Made by a program: the position numbers and the translations under genes
Part shown: positions 7,746-15,493 of the stretch, piece by piece
Layout of the letters: each line of letters begins with the position of its first letter
How positions within the stretch are numbered: position 1 is the stretch's first letter
NCBI RefSeq assembly: GCF_013618865.1
Contig: NZ_JABSOE010000053.1
Location: forward strand, 1 to 35,214
Origin: Phocaeicola faecicola
GTDB taxonomy: Bacteria > Bacteroidota > Bacteroidia > Bacteroidales > Bacteroidaceae
Direction: 5' to 3'
Length of the DNA stretch: 35,214 nt
Notes under the pieces: model-generated
What the model saw: only the letters and a program-made list of their open reading frames with translations
What the model was told of the DNA's origin: nothing
The model's database searches: none

Positions 7746-9905
7746 ATGAAAGTATATCAGACCAACGAAATTAAGAATATTGCCCTTCTTGGCAATGATG
7801 GATCAGGTAAGACCACCCTCACAGAAGCGCTGCTCTATGAGAGTGGTATTATAAAACGTCGCGGCAGAATTACTGCCAAGAATACGGTAAGCGATTATTT
7901 TCCGGTAGAGCAGGAGTATGGTTACTCTGTATTCTCTACCGTATTTCATGTGGAGTGGAATGGTAAGAAACTGAATATTATCGACTGTCCGGGTAGTGAT
8001 GACTTTGTGGGAGCGGCCATGACAGCACTGAATGTAACGGATACGGCTATTTTGCTGCTGAACGGTCAGTACGGTCCGGAAGTGGGTACACAGAATCATT
8101 TCCGTTATACGGAGAAACTGGGTAAACCGGTGATTTTCCTGGTAAACCAGCTTGACAGTGAAAAGTGTGACTTCGACCACGTTCTCGAACAGTTGAAAGA
8201 AAATTACGGTTCTAAAGTTGTTCCGGTTCAGTATCCGCTGGCTACAGGACCCGACTTTAATTCGTTGATCGATGTACTTTTGATGAAAAAATATACTTGG
8301 GGTCCGGAAGGCGGTGCTCCTACTATCGAAGACATTCCGGCCGAAGAAATGGAAAAGGCACAGGAATGGCACAAGACACTGGTGGAAGCTGCAGCCGAAC
8401 ACGACGAGACCCTGATGGAAAAATTCTTTGAATCGGAATCGCTGACAGAAGACGAAATGCGTGAAGGTATCCGCAAGGGACTGGCCGCACGCGGTATGTT
8501 CCCGGTATTCTGCGTATGTGCAGGTAAGGACATGGGTGTACGCCGTCTGATGGAATTCCTCGGCAACGTGGTTCCGTTTGTAGACGAAATGCCTGTGGTA
8601 CATAATACACGCGGGGTACCTGTAGAACCGAAGTGTGATGCGCCTACTTCATTGTATTTCTTCAAGACTGCGGTTGAGCCTCATATCGGTGATGTGCAGT
8701 ACTTCAAGGTAATGAGCGGTGTGGTTCACGAAGGTGACGACCTGAACAATGCCGACCGTGGTTCGAAGGAACGTATGGCTCAGCTTTATGTGTGTGCCGG
8801 TGCCAACCGTGAAAAGGTGGATGAACTCCGTGCCGGTGATATCGGTTGTACAGTGAAACTGAAAGACGTGAAGACAGGCAATACCCTGAACGGCAAGGAC
8901 TGTGAAAACCGTTTCAACTTCATTAAATATCCGAATCCGAAATATACCCGTGCCATCCGTCCGGTAAATGAAGCCGATACAGAAAAGATGATGGCTATCC
9001 TGAACCGTATGCGTGAGGAAGATCCGACCTGGGTAATTGAACAGTCTAAGGAATTGAAGCAGATTCTGGTTCACGGTCAGGGTGAGTTCCACTTGCGTAC
9101 TCTGAAATGGCGTATCGAGAACAACGAAAAACTGCAGATTCAGTTCTATGAACCGAAGATTCCGTATCGTGAAACCATTACCAAGGCTGCACGTGCCGAC
9201 TATCGTCATAAGAAGCAGTCGGGTGGTGCCGGACAGTTCGGTGAAGTACACCTGATTGTAGAACCGTATTACGAAGGCATGCCGGCTCCTGATACATATA
9301 AGTTCAATGGTCAGGAATACAAGATGAACGTGAAGGGTACGGAAGTCATCGACCTGGAATGGGGCGGTAAACTGGTATTCGTAAACAGTGTGGTAGGTGG
9401 TGCCATCGACGCACGTTTCATGCCGGCTATCCTGAAGGGTATCATGAGCCGTATGGAACAGGGTCCGCTGACCGGTTCGTATGCCCGTGACGTACGTGTG
9501 ATTGTATACGACGGAAAGATGCACCCGGTTGACTCCAATGAAATCTCATTCATGCTGGCAGGCCGCAACGCTTTCAGTGAAGCCTTCAAGAATGCCGGTC
9601 CGAAGATTCTGGAACCGATTTATGACGTGGAAGTCTTTGTACCGAGTGAAAAACTGGGTGATGTAATGAGTGACATGCAGGGACGCCGCGGTATGATTAT
9701 GGGTATGAGCAGTGAGAAGGGTTATGAAAAACTGGCTGCCAAGGTACCTTTGAAAGAAATGTCCAACTACTCTACGGCGTTGAGCTCACTGACAGGTGGA
9801 CGTGCTTCCTTCATCATGAAGTTCGCCAGCTATGAACTGGTTCCGACAGATGTACAGAACAAGCTGATGAAGGAATTTGAAGAACAGGAAAAAGAAGAGT
9901 TATAA
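7746..9905 (+). CDS. fusA2: EF-G2, elongation factor G paralogue with altered GTPase site
   Basis: This 719-residue protein has the full EF-G domain layout, with G domain, domain II and the translocating domains III-V. The GTPase motifs diverge from housekeeping EF-G. The P-loop is GNDGSGKTT (16-24) rather than AHIDAGKTT. Switch I reads EQEYGYSV instead of EQERGITI. The G3 motif is DCPGSDDF (80-87), with Ser84 in place of the catalytic His of DTPGHVDF. NKxD is NQLD. This matches EF-G2 of B. thetaiotaomicron (BT2167), reported to support slow, GTP-hydrolysis-independent translation during carbon starvation and to aid gut colonisation. Here the GTPase defect is inferred from the replaced residues. 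It is a single-gene transcription unit closed by a terminator at 9931. Confidence 0.93.
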   Translation: MKVYQTNEIKNIALLGNDGSGKTTLTEALLYESGIIKRRGRITAKNTVSDYFPVEQEYGYSVFSTVFHVEWNGKKLNIIDCPGSDDFVGAAMTALNVTDTAILLLNGQYGPEVGTQNHFRYTEKLGKPVIFLVNQLDSEKCDFDHVLEQLKENYGSKVVPVQYPLATGPDFNSLIDVLLMKKYTWGPEGGAPTIEDIPAEEMEKAQEWHKTLVEAAAEHDETLMEKFFESESLTEDEMREGIRKGLAARGMFPVFCVCAGKDMGVRRLMEFLGNVVPFVDEMPVVHNTRGVPVEPKCDAPTSLYFFKTAVEPHIGDVQYFKVMSGVVHEGDDLNNADRGSKERMAQLYVCAGANREKVDELRAGDIGCTVKLKDVKTGNTLNGKDCENRFNFIKYPNPKYTRAIRPVNEADTEKMMAILNRMREEDPTWVIEQSKELKQILVHGQGEFHLRTLKWRIENNEKLQIQFYEPKIPYRETITKAARADYRHKKQSGGAGQFGEVHLIVEPYYEGMPAPDTYKFNGQEYKMNVKGTEVIDLEWGGKLVFVNSVVGGAIDARFMPAILKGIMSRMEQGPLTGSYARDVRVIVYDGKMHPVDSNEISFMLAGRNAFSEAFKNAGPKILEPIYDVEVFVPSEKLGDVMSDMQGRRGMIMGMSSEKGYEKLAAKVPLKEMSNYSTALSSLTGGRASFIMKFASYELVPTDVQNKLMKEFEEQEKEEL

Positions 9906-9930
9906 CTCTAGTTGTTGTTTTTATAGGTTG

Positions 9931-9963
9931 AAAGGGTCGTACCGTCGGTGCGGCCTTTTTAAT
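9931..9963 (+). terminator. Intrinsic terminator after fusA2
   Basis: AAAGG and CCTTT enclose a second helix, TCGTACC with GGTGCGG (two G-T pairs, one bulged G), around a GTC loop, followed by five Ts and AA. It lies 25 bp after the fusA2 stop codon. Confidence 0.85.
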
Positions 9964-9969
9964 TGGCTG

Positions 9970-10025
9970 AAAACCGGCAGAAATGTATTTTATTATACGA
10001 TTAATGTACGGAAATAGCCGGTTTT
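9970..10025. repeat. 9-bp inverted repeat upstream of CBM-like gene
   Basis: AAAACCGGC (9970-9978) and GCCGGTTTT (10017-10025) are perfect inverted copies 38 bp apart. The right arm ends 15 bp before the -7 box of the next gene. It could be an operator or the stem of a read-through terminator; nothing decides between these. Confidence 0.35.
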
Positions 10026-10040
10026 TATGCGGAGCATAAT

Positions 10041-10048
10041 TATTTTTG
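10041..10048 (+). promoter_or_regulatory. -7 element for CBM-like gene
   Basis: TATTTTTG is an exact TAnnTTTG match, 46 bp before the start codon at 10095. A clear -33 box is not visible. Confidence 0.5.
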
Positions 10049-10094
10049 CATTGTTAATGTTGTAATTAATTAATCTTTTAAATAATCGTAGAAC

Positions 10095-10760
10095 ATGAAA
10101 AAACAAGTATTGTCTCTCGCTTTTGCCTGCCTGGCATTGGGTGGTTTCGCACAGAATGTGGTTAAGAACGGAACTTTCGACACTCCGTTGAATGAGGAAA
10201 TCAATAAGACGGTTCCTGCTTCAGCAGACTGGTTCGTGCTTGAAAAAGCCAACGGTGGTACAGTCATTACAGCAGCTACCGACGACGATGCTCACGGCAA
10301 TGTGGTTCAGATTGAGAATACCAACAACAACTCTTGGTATAAGGCTTATCTGGGACAGCGCCTGGAAGGTCTGGAAAAAGGAGTTTATGCGGTTTCTTTC
10401 GAAGCAAAGGCAGTGAGCGGTGACGCTGAAGTGCGTTTCTTCATCTGTGATGCCAAGAGCAACAAGGTCTTCATCATGCGTGAGAAGTTCGACCTGAGCA
10501 ACGAGGCTACCAAGAAGCAGTCGGCTGCTGCATATAGCCGCAAACTGAAAGGCAACAAGTGGAATAAGGTGACTGCCAACTTCGACTTCGCAAGAGTGGT
10601 GGATGCGTTTGCCAGTGCACAGGGAGTAGAAGCAAAGGGTGGAAAAATCACTGAATCGGCTGCTACTGAAGATACTTACAAGAACCTGATCCTGGTAATC
10701 CAGTTGCAGAACAAGGATTCAAAAGCTTTGATCGACAACGTATCAGTAGTAAAGAAATAA
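10095..10760 (+). CDS. Secreted protein with CBM-like beta-sandwich
   Basis: This 221-residue protein starts with a signal peptide ending in GGFAQ, so it is exported, probably to the periplasm. The mature part resembles a single carbohydrate-binding jelly roll of the CBM4_9 type. It opens with VVKNGTFDTP, then a W, followed by YAVSFEAKA, a WNKVTANFDF strand pair and the closing LIDNVSVVKK. There is no catalytic domain and no lipobox. The gene has its own promoter and terminator and no glycan-degrading neighbour on the same strand. A lectin or cell-surface binding role is a fold-based guess; no specific family is recognised with certainty. Confidence 0.7.
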   Translation: MKKQVLSLAFACLALGGFAQNVVKNGTFDTPLNEEINKTVPASADWFVLEKANGGTVITAATDDDAHGNVVQIENTNNNSWYKAYLGQRLEGLEKGVYAVSFEAKAVSGDAEVRFFICDAKSNKVFIMREKFDLSNEATKKQSAAAYSRKLKGNKWNKVTANFDFARVVDAFASAQGVEAKGGKITESAATEDTYKNLILVIQLQNKDSKALIDNVSVVKK

Positions 10761-10779
10761 GGAATCTGGGTTAAAAATG

Positions 10780-10827
10780 AAATCCCTCTCTGCCTGCCGT
10801 TCCGGGCTGTGGCAGAGAGGGATTTTT
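10780..10827 (+). terminator. Strong intrinsic terminator
   Basis: AAATCCCTCTCTGCC (10780-10794) and its exact complement (10811-10825) form a 15-bp stem with a 16-nt loop, followed by a T-run. It closes the CBM-like gene and abuts the convergent thioredoxin-like remnant; the adenines at its left arm could also let it work in the opposite direction. Confidence 0.92.
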
Positions 10828-10834
10828 ATGGGAA

Positions 10835-10980
10835 TCAAGGATGTTCCGGCAGCGACATCAGGTATTCGATACTTGGATTTTGCTTGATGATGATTCCTTC
10901 CGGATCAATCAGGAACAGGGCCGGAATTTGTTCTACCTTCCAGTCTGGGTATTCTCTGAGGAGCAGGTTGCCGGCTATTT
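10835..10980 (-). pseudogene. 3' remnant of a thioredoxin-like / TlpA-type gene
   Basis: On the minus strand an open frame of about 48 codons encodes the C-terminal end of a thioredoxin-fold protein. It includes VEQIPALFLIDPEGIIIKQN, the cis-Pro strand and DPEG turn typical of the AhpC/TSA and TlpA families, and ends at a TGA at 10835-10837. Going upstream, the frame meets a stop at about 10981, so the N-terminal three quarters, including the CxxC active site, are gone. The break coincides with the start of the AT-richer sigma/FecR/receptor segment, suggesting that recombination replaced the rest of the gene. It cannot make a working protein. Confidence 0.8.
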
Positions 10981-11026
10981 AAGATAAGAAAACTTATGAA
11001 TAGCACAGGCGGAAGAATAGTTGAAA

Positions 11027-11059
11027 TTTGTCCAGGTTTTTATTTTTTTATTACTTTTG
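11027..11059 (+). promoter_or_regulatory. Consensus promoter for ECF sigma operon
   Basis: TTTG (11027-11030) and TACTTTTG (11052-11059) with a 21-bp spacer form one of the best matches to the Bacteroides -33/-7 consensus in the window. The expected transcription start is near 11063, essentially on the ATG at 11064, so the transcript may be leaderless. Confidence 0.65.
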
Positions 11060-11063
11060 TCTC

Positions 11064-11600
11064 ATGGCAATTTTCCACTTTCATAATAAAAACAGGAAGT
11101 TATCCAAAGAGAGGTTTGAAGAGGTGTATAAGACTTATTACTCTCGTTTATATTATTATTGCTTTCAGTTTATTGCAGATGAAGAAGTCTCAAAAGACCT
11201 GGTCAACGATGTCTTTGAGAAAGTCTGGCTACAGCGTGATGAACTTAAAGCTGATACTCTGTCTTCATATCTTTATACTCTTATCCGAAACAGATGTATT
11301 GATTATATGCGCCATAGAAAAATAGAACAGCAATTTGCTGAAATCTATGATTGGATAACAGAGGATTCTCCGGATGATTTAAATCTGTATGAATATCGGA
11401 TGTCCTGTATAGAGAAAATCATTGATGATTTAAAGGAGCCGACGAAAGGAATCTTCATGAAATGTTATTTTGGTCATAAGAAATACACGGAGGTTGCTCA
11501 AGAATATCAAATCAGCAGCAGCGGGGTAAAGAAGCATATAATGAGAGTATTGCGTCTGATTCGGAATGAGTTTGAAAATAATCGGGAAGATTTGTCCTGA
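11064..11600 (+). CDS. ECF-type RNA polymerase sigma factor
   Basis: This 178-residue sigma-70 family protein belongs to the extracytoplasmic-function group expanded in Bacteroides. Region 2 spans roughly residues 15-85, with VYKTYYSRLYYYCFQFI and DLVNDVFEKVW. Region 4 is the C-terminal helix-turn-helix with YTEVAQEYQISSSGVKKHI. I chose ATG 11064 over an upstream in-frame TTG at 11028 because a consensus promoter overlaps the latter. A FecR-type anti-sigma gene follows after 33 bp and an STN-containing outer-membrane receptor after that, the usual layout of FecI/FecR signalling. The sigma factor presumably transcribes this cassette once the receptor binds its ligand. Codon use and GC content are more AT-rich than in the flanking genes. 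Confidence 0.92.
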   Translation: MAIFHFHNKNRKLSKERFEEVYKTYYSRLYYYCFQFIADEEVSKDLVNDVFEKVWLQRDELKADTLSSYLYTLIRNRCIDYMRHRKIEQQFAEIYDWITEDSPDDLNLYEYRMSCIEKIIDDLKEPTKGIFMKCYFGHKKYTEVAQEYQISSSGVKKHIMRVLRLIRNEFENNREDLS

Positions 11601-11633
11601 GTCAGGTTCATAACACATTAAATATCGATTGGT

Positions 11634-12650
11634 ATGTTGAAAATAGATTCAGAAAATAGACTGGACCATGTGTTGGAAGCACTTGAGAATCCTTCTGCCT
11701 TTACTTCGGAAGAACTCAAACAACTGTTTTCGGATGAAGAATGTCTGAATAACGCACGTGCTATATTGGCTGCCAGGGAAGCTTTGGCCCGGCGGCATGT
11801 TCCGGCTCCCGATGTGAATGAAGAGTGGAAAGCTTTTGCAAATCGTCACAGAAAAAAATCGGTAATTCCATTGGTTGCCAGTCTTACTGCTGTAGCTTGT
11901 GTAGTGCTGGCTTTTATTATAAATAGTTTTGGAATACAGCATGAAGAGTTAACCGTGTTTGAAGCAGTCACAGCCTCACAGACCGTCAGACAAGAAACGG
12001 TAAACGGGATTACGTCAATATATGTTCCCAGGGGAATGCAGAAGCAGTTTAAACTCCCTGATGGTACGTTAGTTACGTTGAATGCAGATAGTAAACTTAT
12101 ATATGACAGTGCACAGTTTGTCCGTTGTGAGCGTATGGTAACACTGAAAGGAGAAGGACTGTTTGATGTGGCCAAAGATACTGTACATCCATTTACGGTG
12201 CGTTCCGAACGATTGAATGTCAGAGTGTTGGGCACAACATTCAATATGAGAAACTACACTACTGAAGCAGAGAAGATTACCTTGCTTTCCGGCTCCCTGC
12301 AGGTCTTTTCTTTGCATCAGACAGACAGTCTGCTTATCAGTCCAGGAGAGCAGATACAACTTACCGGCAAGGATAAGTTATGTATGAAGAAAACTTCACA
12401 TATCGGTGATTTTGTTGTCTGGACCGGGGGAGTTTTTTATTTCGACAATCAGCCGCTAGTAGAAGTGCTGTGTGAATTGGGGAGATGGTATAATGTAAAC
12501 ATAATTTTCCGAAATAAGGATAGCATGAACAGCCGTTTGCATTTTAAGGCACTGCGGAACGAGTCACTTTCTTCAATTATTGAATTGTTGAATTATATCA
12601 GTAAAACTCCGATTATACTGGAAAATAATGCAGTGATTGTTGGAAAATAA
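11634..12650 (+). CDS. FecR-family anti-sigma factor
   Basis: This 338-residue protein spans the inner membrane once, with the segment at about residues 78-98 (VIPLVASLTAVACVVLAFII). The cytoplasmic N-terminus should hold the sigma factor. The periplasmic part carries a FecR domain at roughly 120-225, with VPRGMQKQFKLPDGT and VRVLGTTFNMRNY, and a C-terminal DUF4974-like domain at about 255-335, with FDNQPLVEVLCELGRWYNV. In this family the periplasmic domain senses the STN domain of a TonB-dependent receptor. It lies 33 bp after the sigma gene and 67 bp before the receptor gene. Its ligand system is unknown. Confidence 0.92.
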   Translation: MLKIDSENRLDHVLEALENPSAFTSEELKQLFSDEECLNNARAILAAREALARRHVPAPDVNEEWKAFANRHRKKSVIPLVASLTAVACVVLAFIINSFGIQHEELTVFEAVTASQTVRQETVNGITSIYVPRGMQKQFKLPDGTLVTLNADSKLIYDSAQFVRCERMVTLKGEGLFDVAKDTVHPFTVRSERLNVRVLGTTFNMRNYTTEAEKITLLSGSLQVFSLHQTDSLLISPGEQIQLTGKDKLCMKKTSHIGDFVVWTGGVFYFDNQPLVEVLCELGRWYNVNIIFRNKDSMNSRLHFKALRNESLSSIIELLNYISKTPIILENNAVIVGK

Positions 12651-12717
12651 TGTAAAAAAGAGTACCCGTTTTGGGTGTCATTCGTATTTATAATAAATAC
12701 TTATTAAAAATGACCTT

Positions 12718-15377
12718 ATGAAATCAAAATTGGTACAAGTTCTCTGTTTTTTTCTGTGTGGAACACAGATTCTTTTGGCGCAAACTGTAGAAACCATGAG
12801 TGTGGTATTACAGCAGGCCGGTTTGGCAGATGCTTTGAAAAGTATCGAAGCTAAAAGTGGAATTCATATTTTATTTGACTATAGGGATATCGAATCCTAT
12901 CAGGTGACCTGTAAATTGGATAGTTGTTCATTTGAGCGGGCCATGGCAGTTCTACTTTTAGATAAACCTTTGATTTATAGAAAGGTACGTGAAAATACGT
13001 ACGTGATTCGGAAAACTGAGGCTAAAAAAGGAACGAAAGTAGTGGAATGTAGTCTGTCGGGTATTGTAACGGATTCTTTATATCAGCCAGTAGAAGCAGC
13101 AGTCGTCAGTGTCTTGAAGCAAGAAGATGGATTTCCTATGAGTCAGACCATTACTTCGGCACAAGGACGCTTCAGTCTTAAAGCTGCAGGAAAAGTACAG
13201 TTGTATGTCAGTTGCTTGGGGTATAATCCTTATTTAAGCGAACCCTTTAACCTTGAAAAAGATACTGCCGTACGTATTCATCTTCAGTCTGCCAATATTC
13301 TGTTAGATAACGTCCTCATAATAGGTGAAAAGCAGCATCCTTCCGTGCGTGTGATAAACGGCAACACTGTCTTCTTCCCAAAAAACAGTGGAATACTGGC
13401 TGGAGGTACAGCCTTGGATATTCTTAGGAAGACCCCCGGTGTGCTTGTTGACGGAAACGATAAAGTCAGTATTGGAGGTCGTAGTGGGGTTCTGATAATT
13501 CTTGATGGAAAGCCTACCTATATGCAGCAGGAAGAGGTGATTGCCTTGCTTCGGTCCATGTCATCCGCTTCGGTAAAGTCAGTTGAGATTATCAATAATC
13601 CTTCTGCACAATACGATGCTGCAGGTTCCGGCGGAATTATCAATATTCATACTCAGAAATATCATACCGAAGGGTATTCTTTTTCCATGAACAATGGACT
13701 GTCTTACTGGAACAATATCCGTCAGAATACCGAAATGGCATTTGGTTATAACCGGAACCGTTTCAGTCTGATGGGAAATTACCGTCATCAATTGGGATAT
13801 TACGATCTGGATTATGGAATGCGTCGGATTCAGTCAGGAAAAGAATATTATAGCCCGACGGCTGATACGGATAAAAGAAAGACTTTTTCCGGGAATTTGG
13901 ACGTGGAATATAAATTCAATGAGCGGAACCTAATTGGCGGTCAGTTGACTGTAAATACGCTTTTTGGTCCTGGGCAGACTGTGACTACTACGGAAATCAG
14001 AGATGCCGTACATCATGAACTGGAACAAGTTCTTTATGCCCGGAATGACTATTATGAGCAACGGGCGAATCGTTATGGAGCCGGTCTTTATTATGTGTCC
14101 ACTCCGAAAGAAGGAGTAAAATATACTATAGATGCCAATTATGCATGGTTTGACGGTGGTTCGGGTAATTTACAACCCAATACTTATGTAACACCGGAGG
14201 GGAAGGTTCTGAATGATTATCTTTATCGTTCCCAAAATAGAAGAAACATTCATATCTATGCCTTGGCTTATCAGCAGCAGCATAAATGGGGGAGTGGAGA
14301 GTTGAAAGCAGGAGTAAAATATTCGGATGTGAGTGCAGACAATGGTTATCGCTTTTTCGAGATTACGGATTACGGTGAAGTGATGGATGCTACCCAATCC
14401 AATGATTTCGTGTATAAAGAGCGAATTCTGGCTGCTTATTTACTGTATGAGTGTCCACTAGGTCCTCGTTTTCGTATGGAATTGGGACTGCGGGGAGAGC
14501 AGACCTGGTCGGAAGGACAGTTGTATGCGGTAAATGGTTTGGACAGCAAATTCAATCGTCACAGTTATTTTAACTGTTTTCCTTCTGTTAGTTTGAATTA
14601 TCAGATAAAGGATGATCAATCGCTGTCTATCGGTTATGGCAGCCGCATTGACCGTCCTGCATATCAGGATCTGAATCCTTTTGAATATTTGCTGGATGAA
14701 CTGTCGTACTGGAAAGGAAATCCTTTCCTGATGCCTCAGAAGACGCATCGCTTGACAGTGACATACAGTCATAAAAGTACTTCGCTCACAGCTGCATATA
14801 CTTATATGAAGGATTATAAAGCGCAGATAACCGATACCTTGTCGACTGATAAGGTAATTATGACTCCCCAAAATATTGGTACAGAACAGCAGTTGTCACT
14901 TGCATGTAACCAAAGCCTTACTCCCTTCCCCTGGTGGGAAATGAACTTGAATCTGGTCGGGTATTATACGTATAAAGATATTGCTTTTGATACATACCGT
15001 ACTTTCAGAAAAGGTTCGGTAGCCGGTATTTTTACTTTGATGAACACTTTCCGTCTTCCTTGGAATTTACAACTGGAACTGAACGGTTCATATGCGACTA
15101 GACGACAGGGGGGAGCTAACGAAATCATGCACTCCAGCGGTTATGTTGACTTGGCTGCCGGAAGATCATTCTTTAAAAACGTTTGTCTGTAAACTTATCT
15201 CTAACCGATCTGTTCTGGACAAATAACTGGGATAACGATGCCGCTTTTGAAGGTTTCCGTCTGTGGAATTGGGGAAAGGGAGAATCAAGACAGATAAAGG
15301 TAAATATAACCTATCGTTTTGGAAAAGAAAAAAAACGGTCACATCAGCAGGATTTCAAGGAACTGGATAGACTGTAG
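12718..15377 (+). pseudogene. TonB-receptor-like outer-membrane protein with STN domain, frameshifted
   Basis: Read through one frameshift this encodes about 886 residues. After the signal peptide (ends near LLAQ) come an STN (secretin/TonB short N-terminal) domain at about 28-98, a carboxypeptidase-regulatory-like domain at 107-190, a plug at about 195-310 with PSAQYDAAGSGGIINI, and an outer-membrane beta-barrel of the PF14905 type. The STN domain fits signalling to the upstream FecR protein. No SusD partner follows, so the ligand is more likely a small molecule or siderophore than a SusCD-type glycan. The frame stops early at 15190-15192. Adding one A to the A5 run at 15175-15179 restores ...FFKKRLSVNLSLTDLF and the terminal barrel strands, ending VNITYRFGKEK. 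The last strands are needed for assembly, so as written the protein is defective. Confidence 0.85.
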
Positions 15378-15408
15378 TGTGTGCTCGGAGCAGGCTGTCT
15401 TAAGTATT

Positions 15409-15460
15409 GAAAAAATGGCTTCCGCCATGACTGCCAGATGGTTGGCTGTCGTAGCGGAAG
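15409..15460 (-). terminator. Terminator of the GH92-GH127 gene
   Basis: On the minus strand, CTTCCGC (15460-15454) pairs with GCGGAAG (15425-15419) outside an inner helix GACAGCCA/TGGCAGTC. A run of six Ts follows (15415-15410). It starts 34 bp past the stop codon of the fusion gene. On the plus strand the same hairpin has only TTTG after it and would be a weaker terminator for the receptor gene. Confidence 0.8.
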
Positions 15461-15493
15461 TTTGTGAAAAAGAATATGGGAAAGCCGAAACCG

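Noticed and set aside
8649..9524. Minus-strand open frame of 291 codons inside fusA2
   Set aside because: Antisense shadow of a highly biased coding sequence; the translation is His/Thr/Phe-rich without any motif.
10987..11000. ATAAG-AAAA-CTTAT mini-hairpin at the cassette boundary as an IS end
   Set aside because: Too short, no matching copy at the right side near 15400 and no target-site duplication seen.
11028..11063. TTG start that would lengthen the sigma factor by 12 residues
   Set aside because: The extension overlaps the -33 and -7 promoter boxes and adds hydrophobic residues not found in the family.
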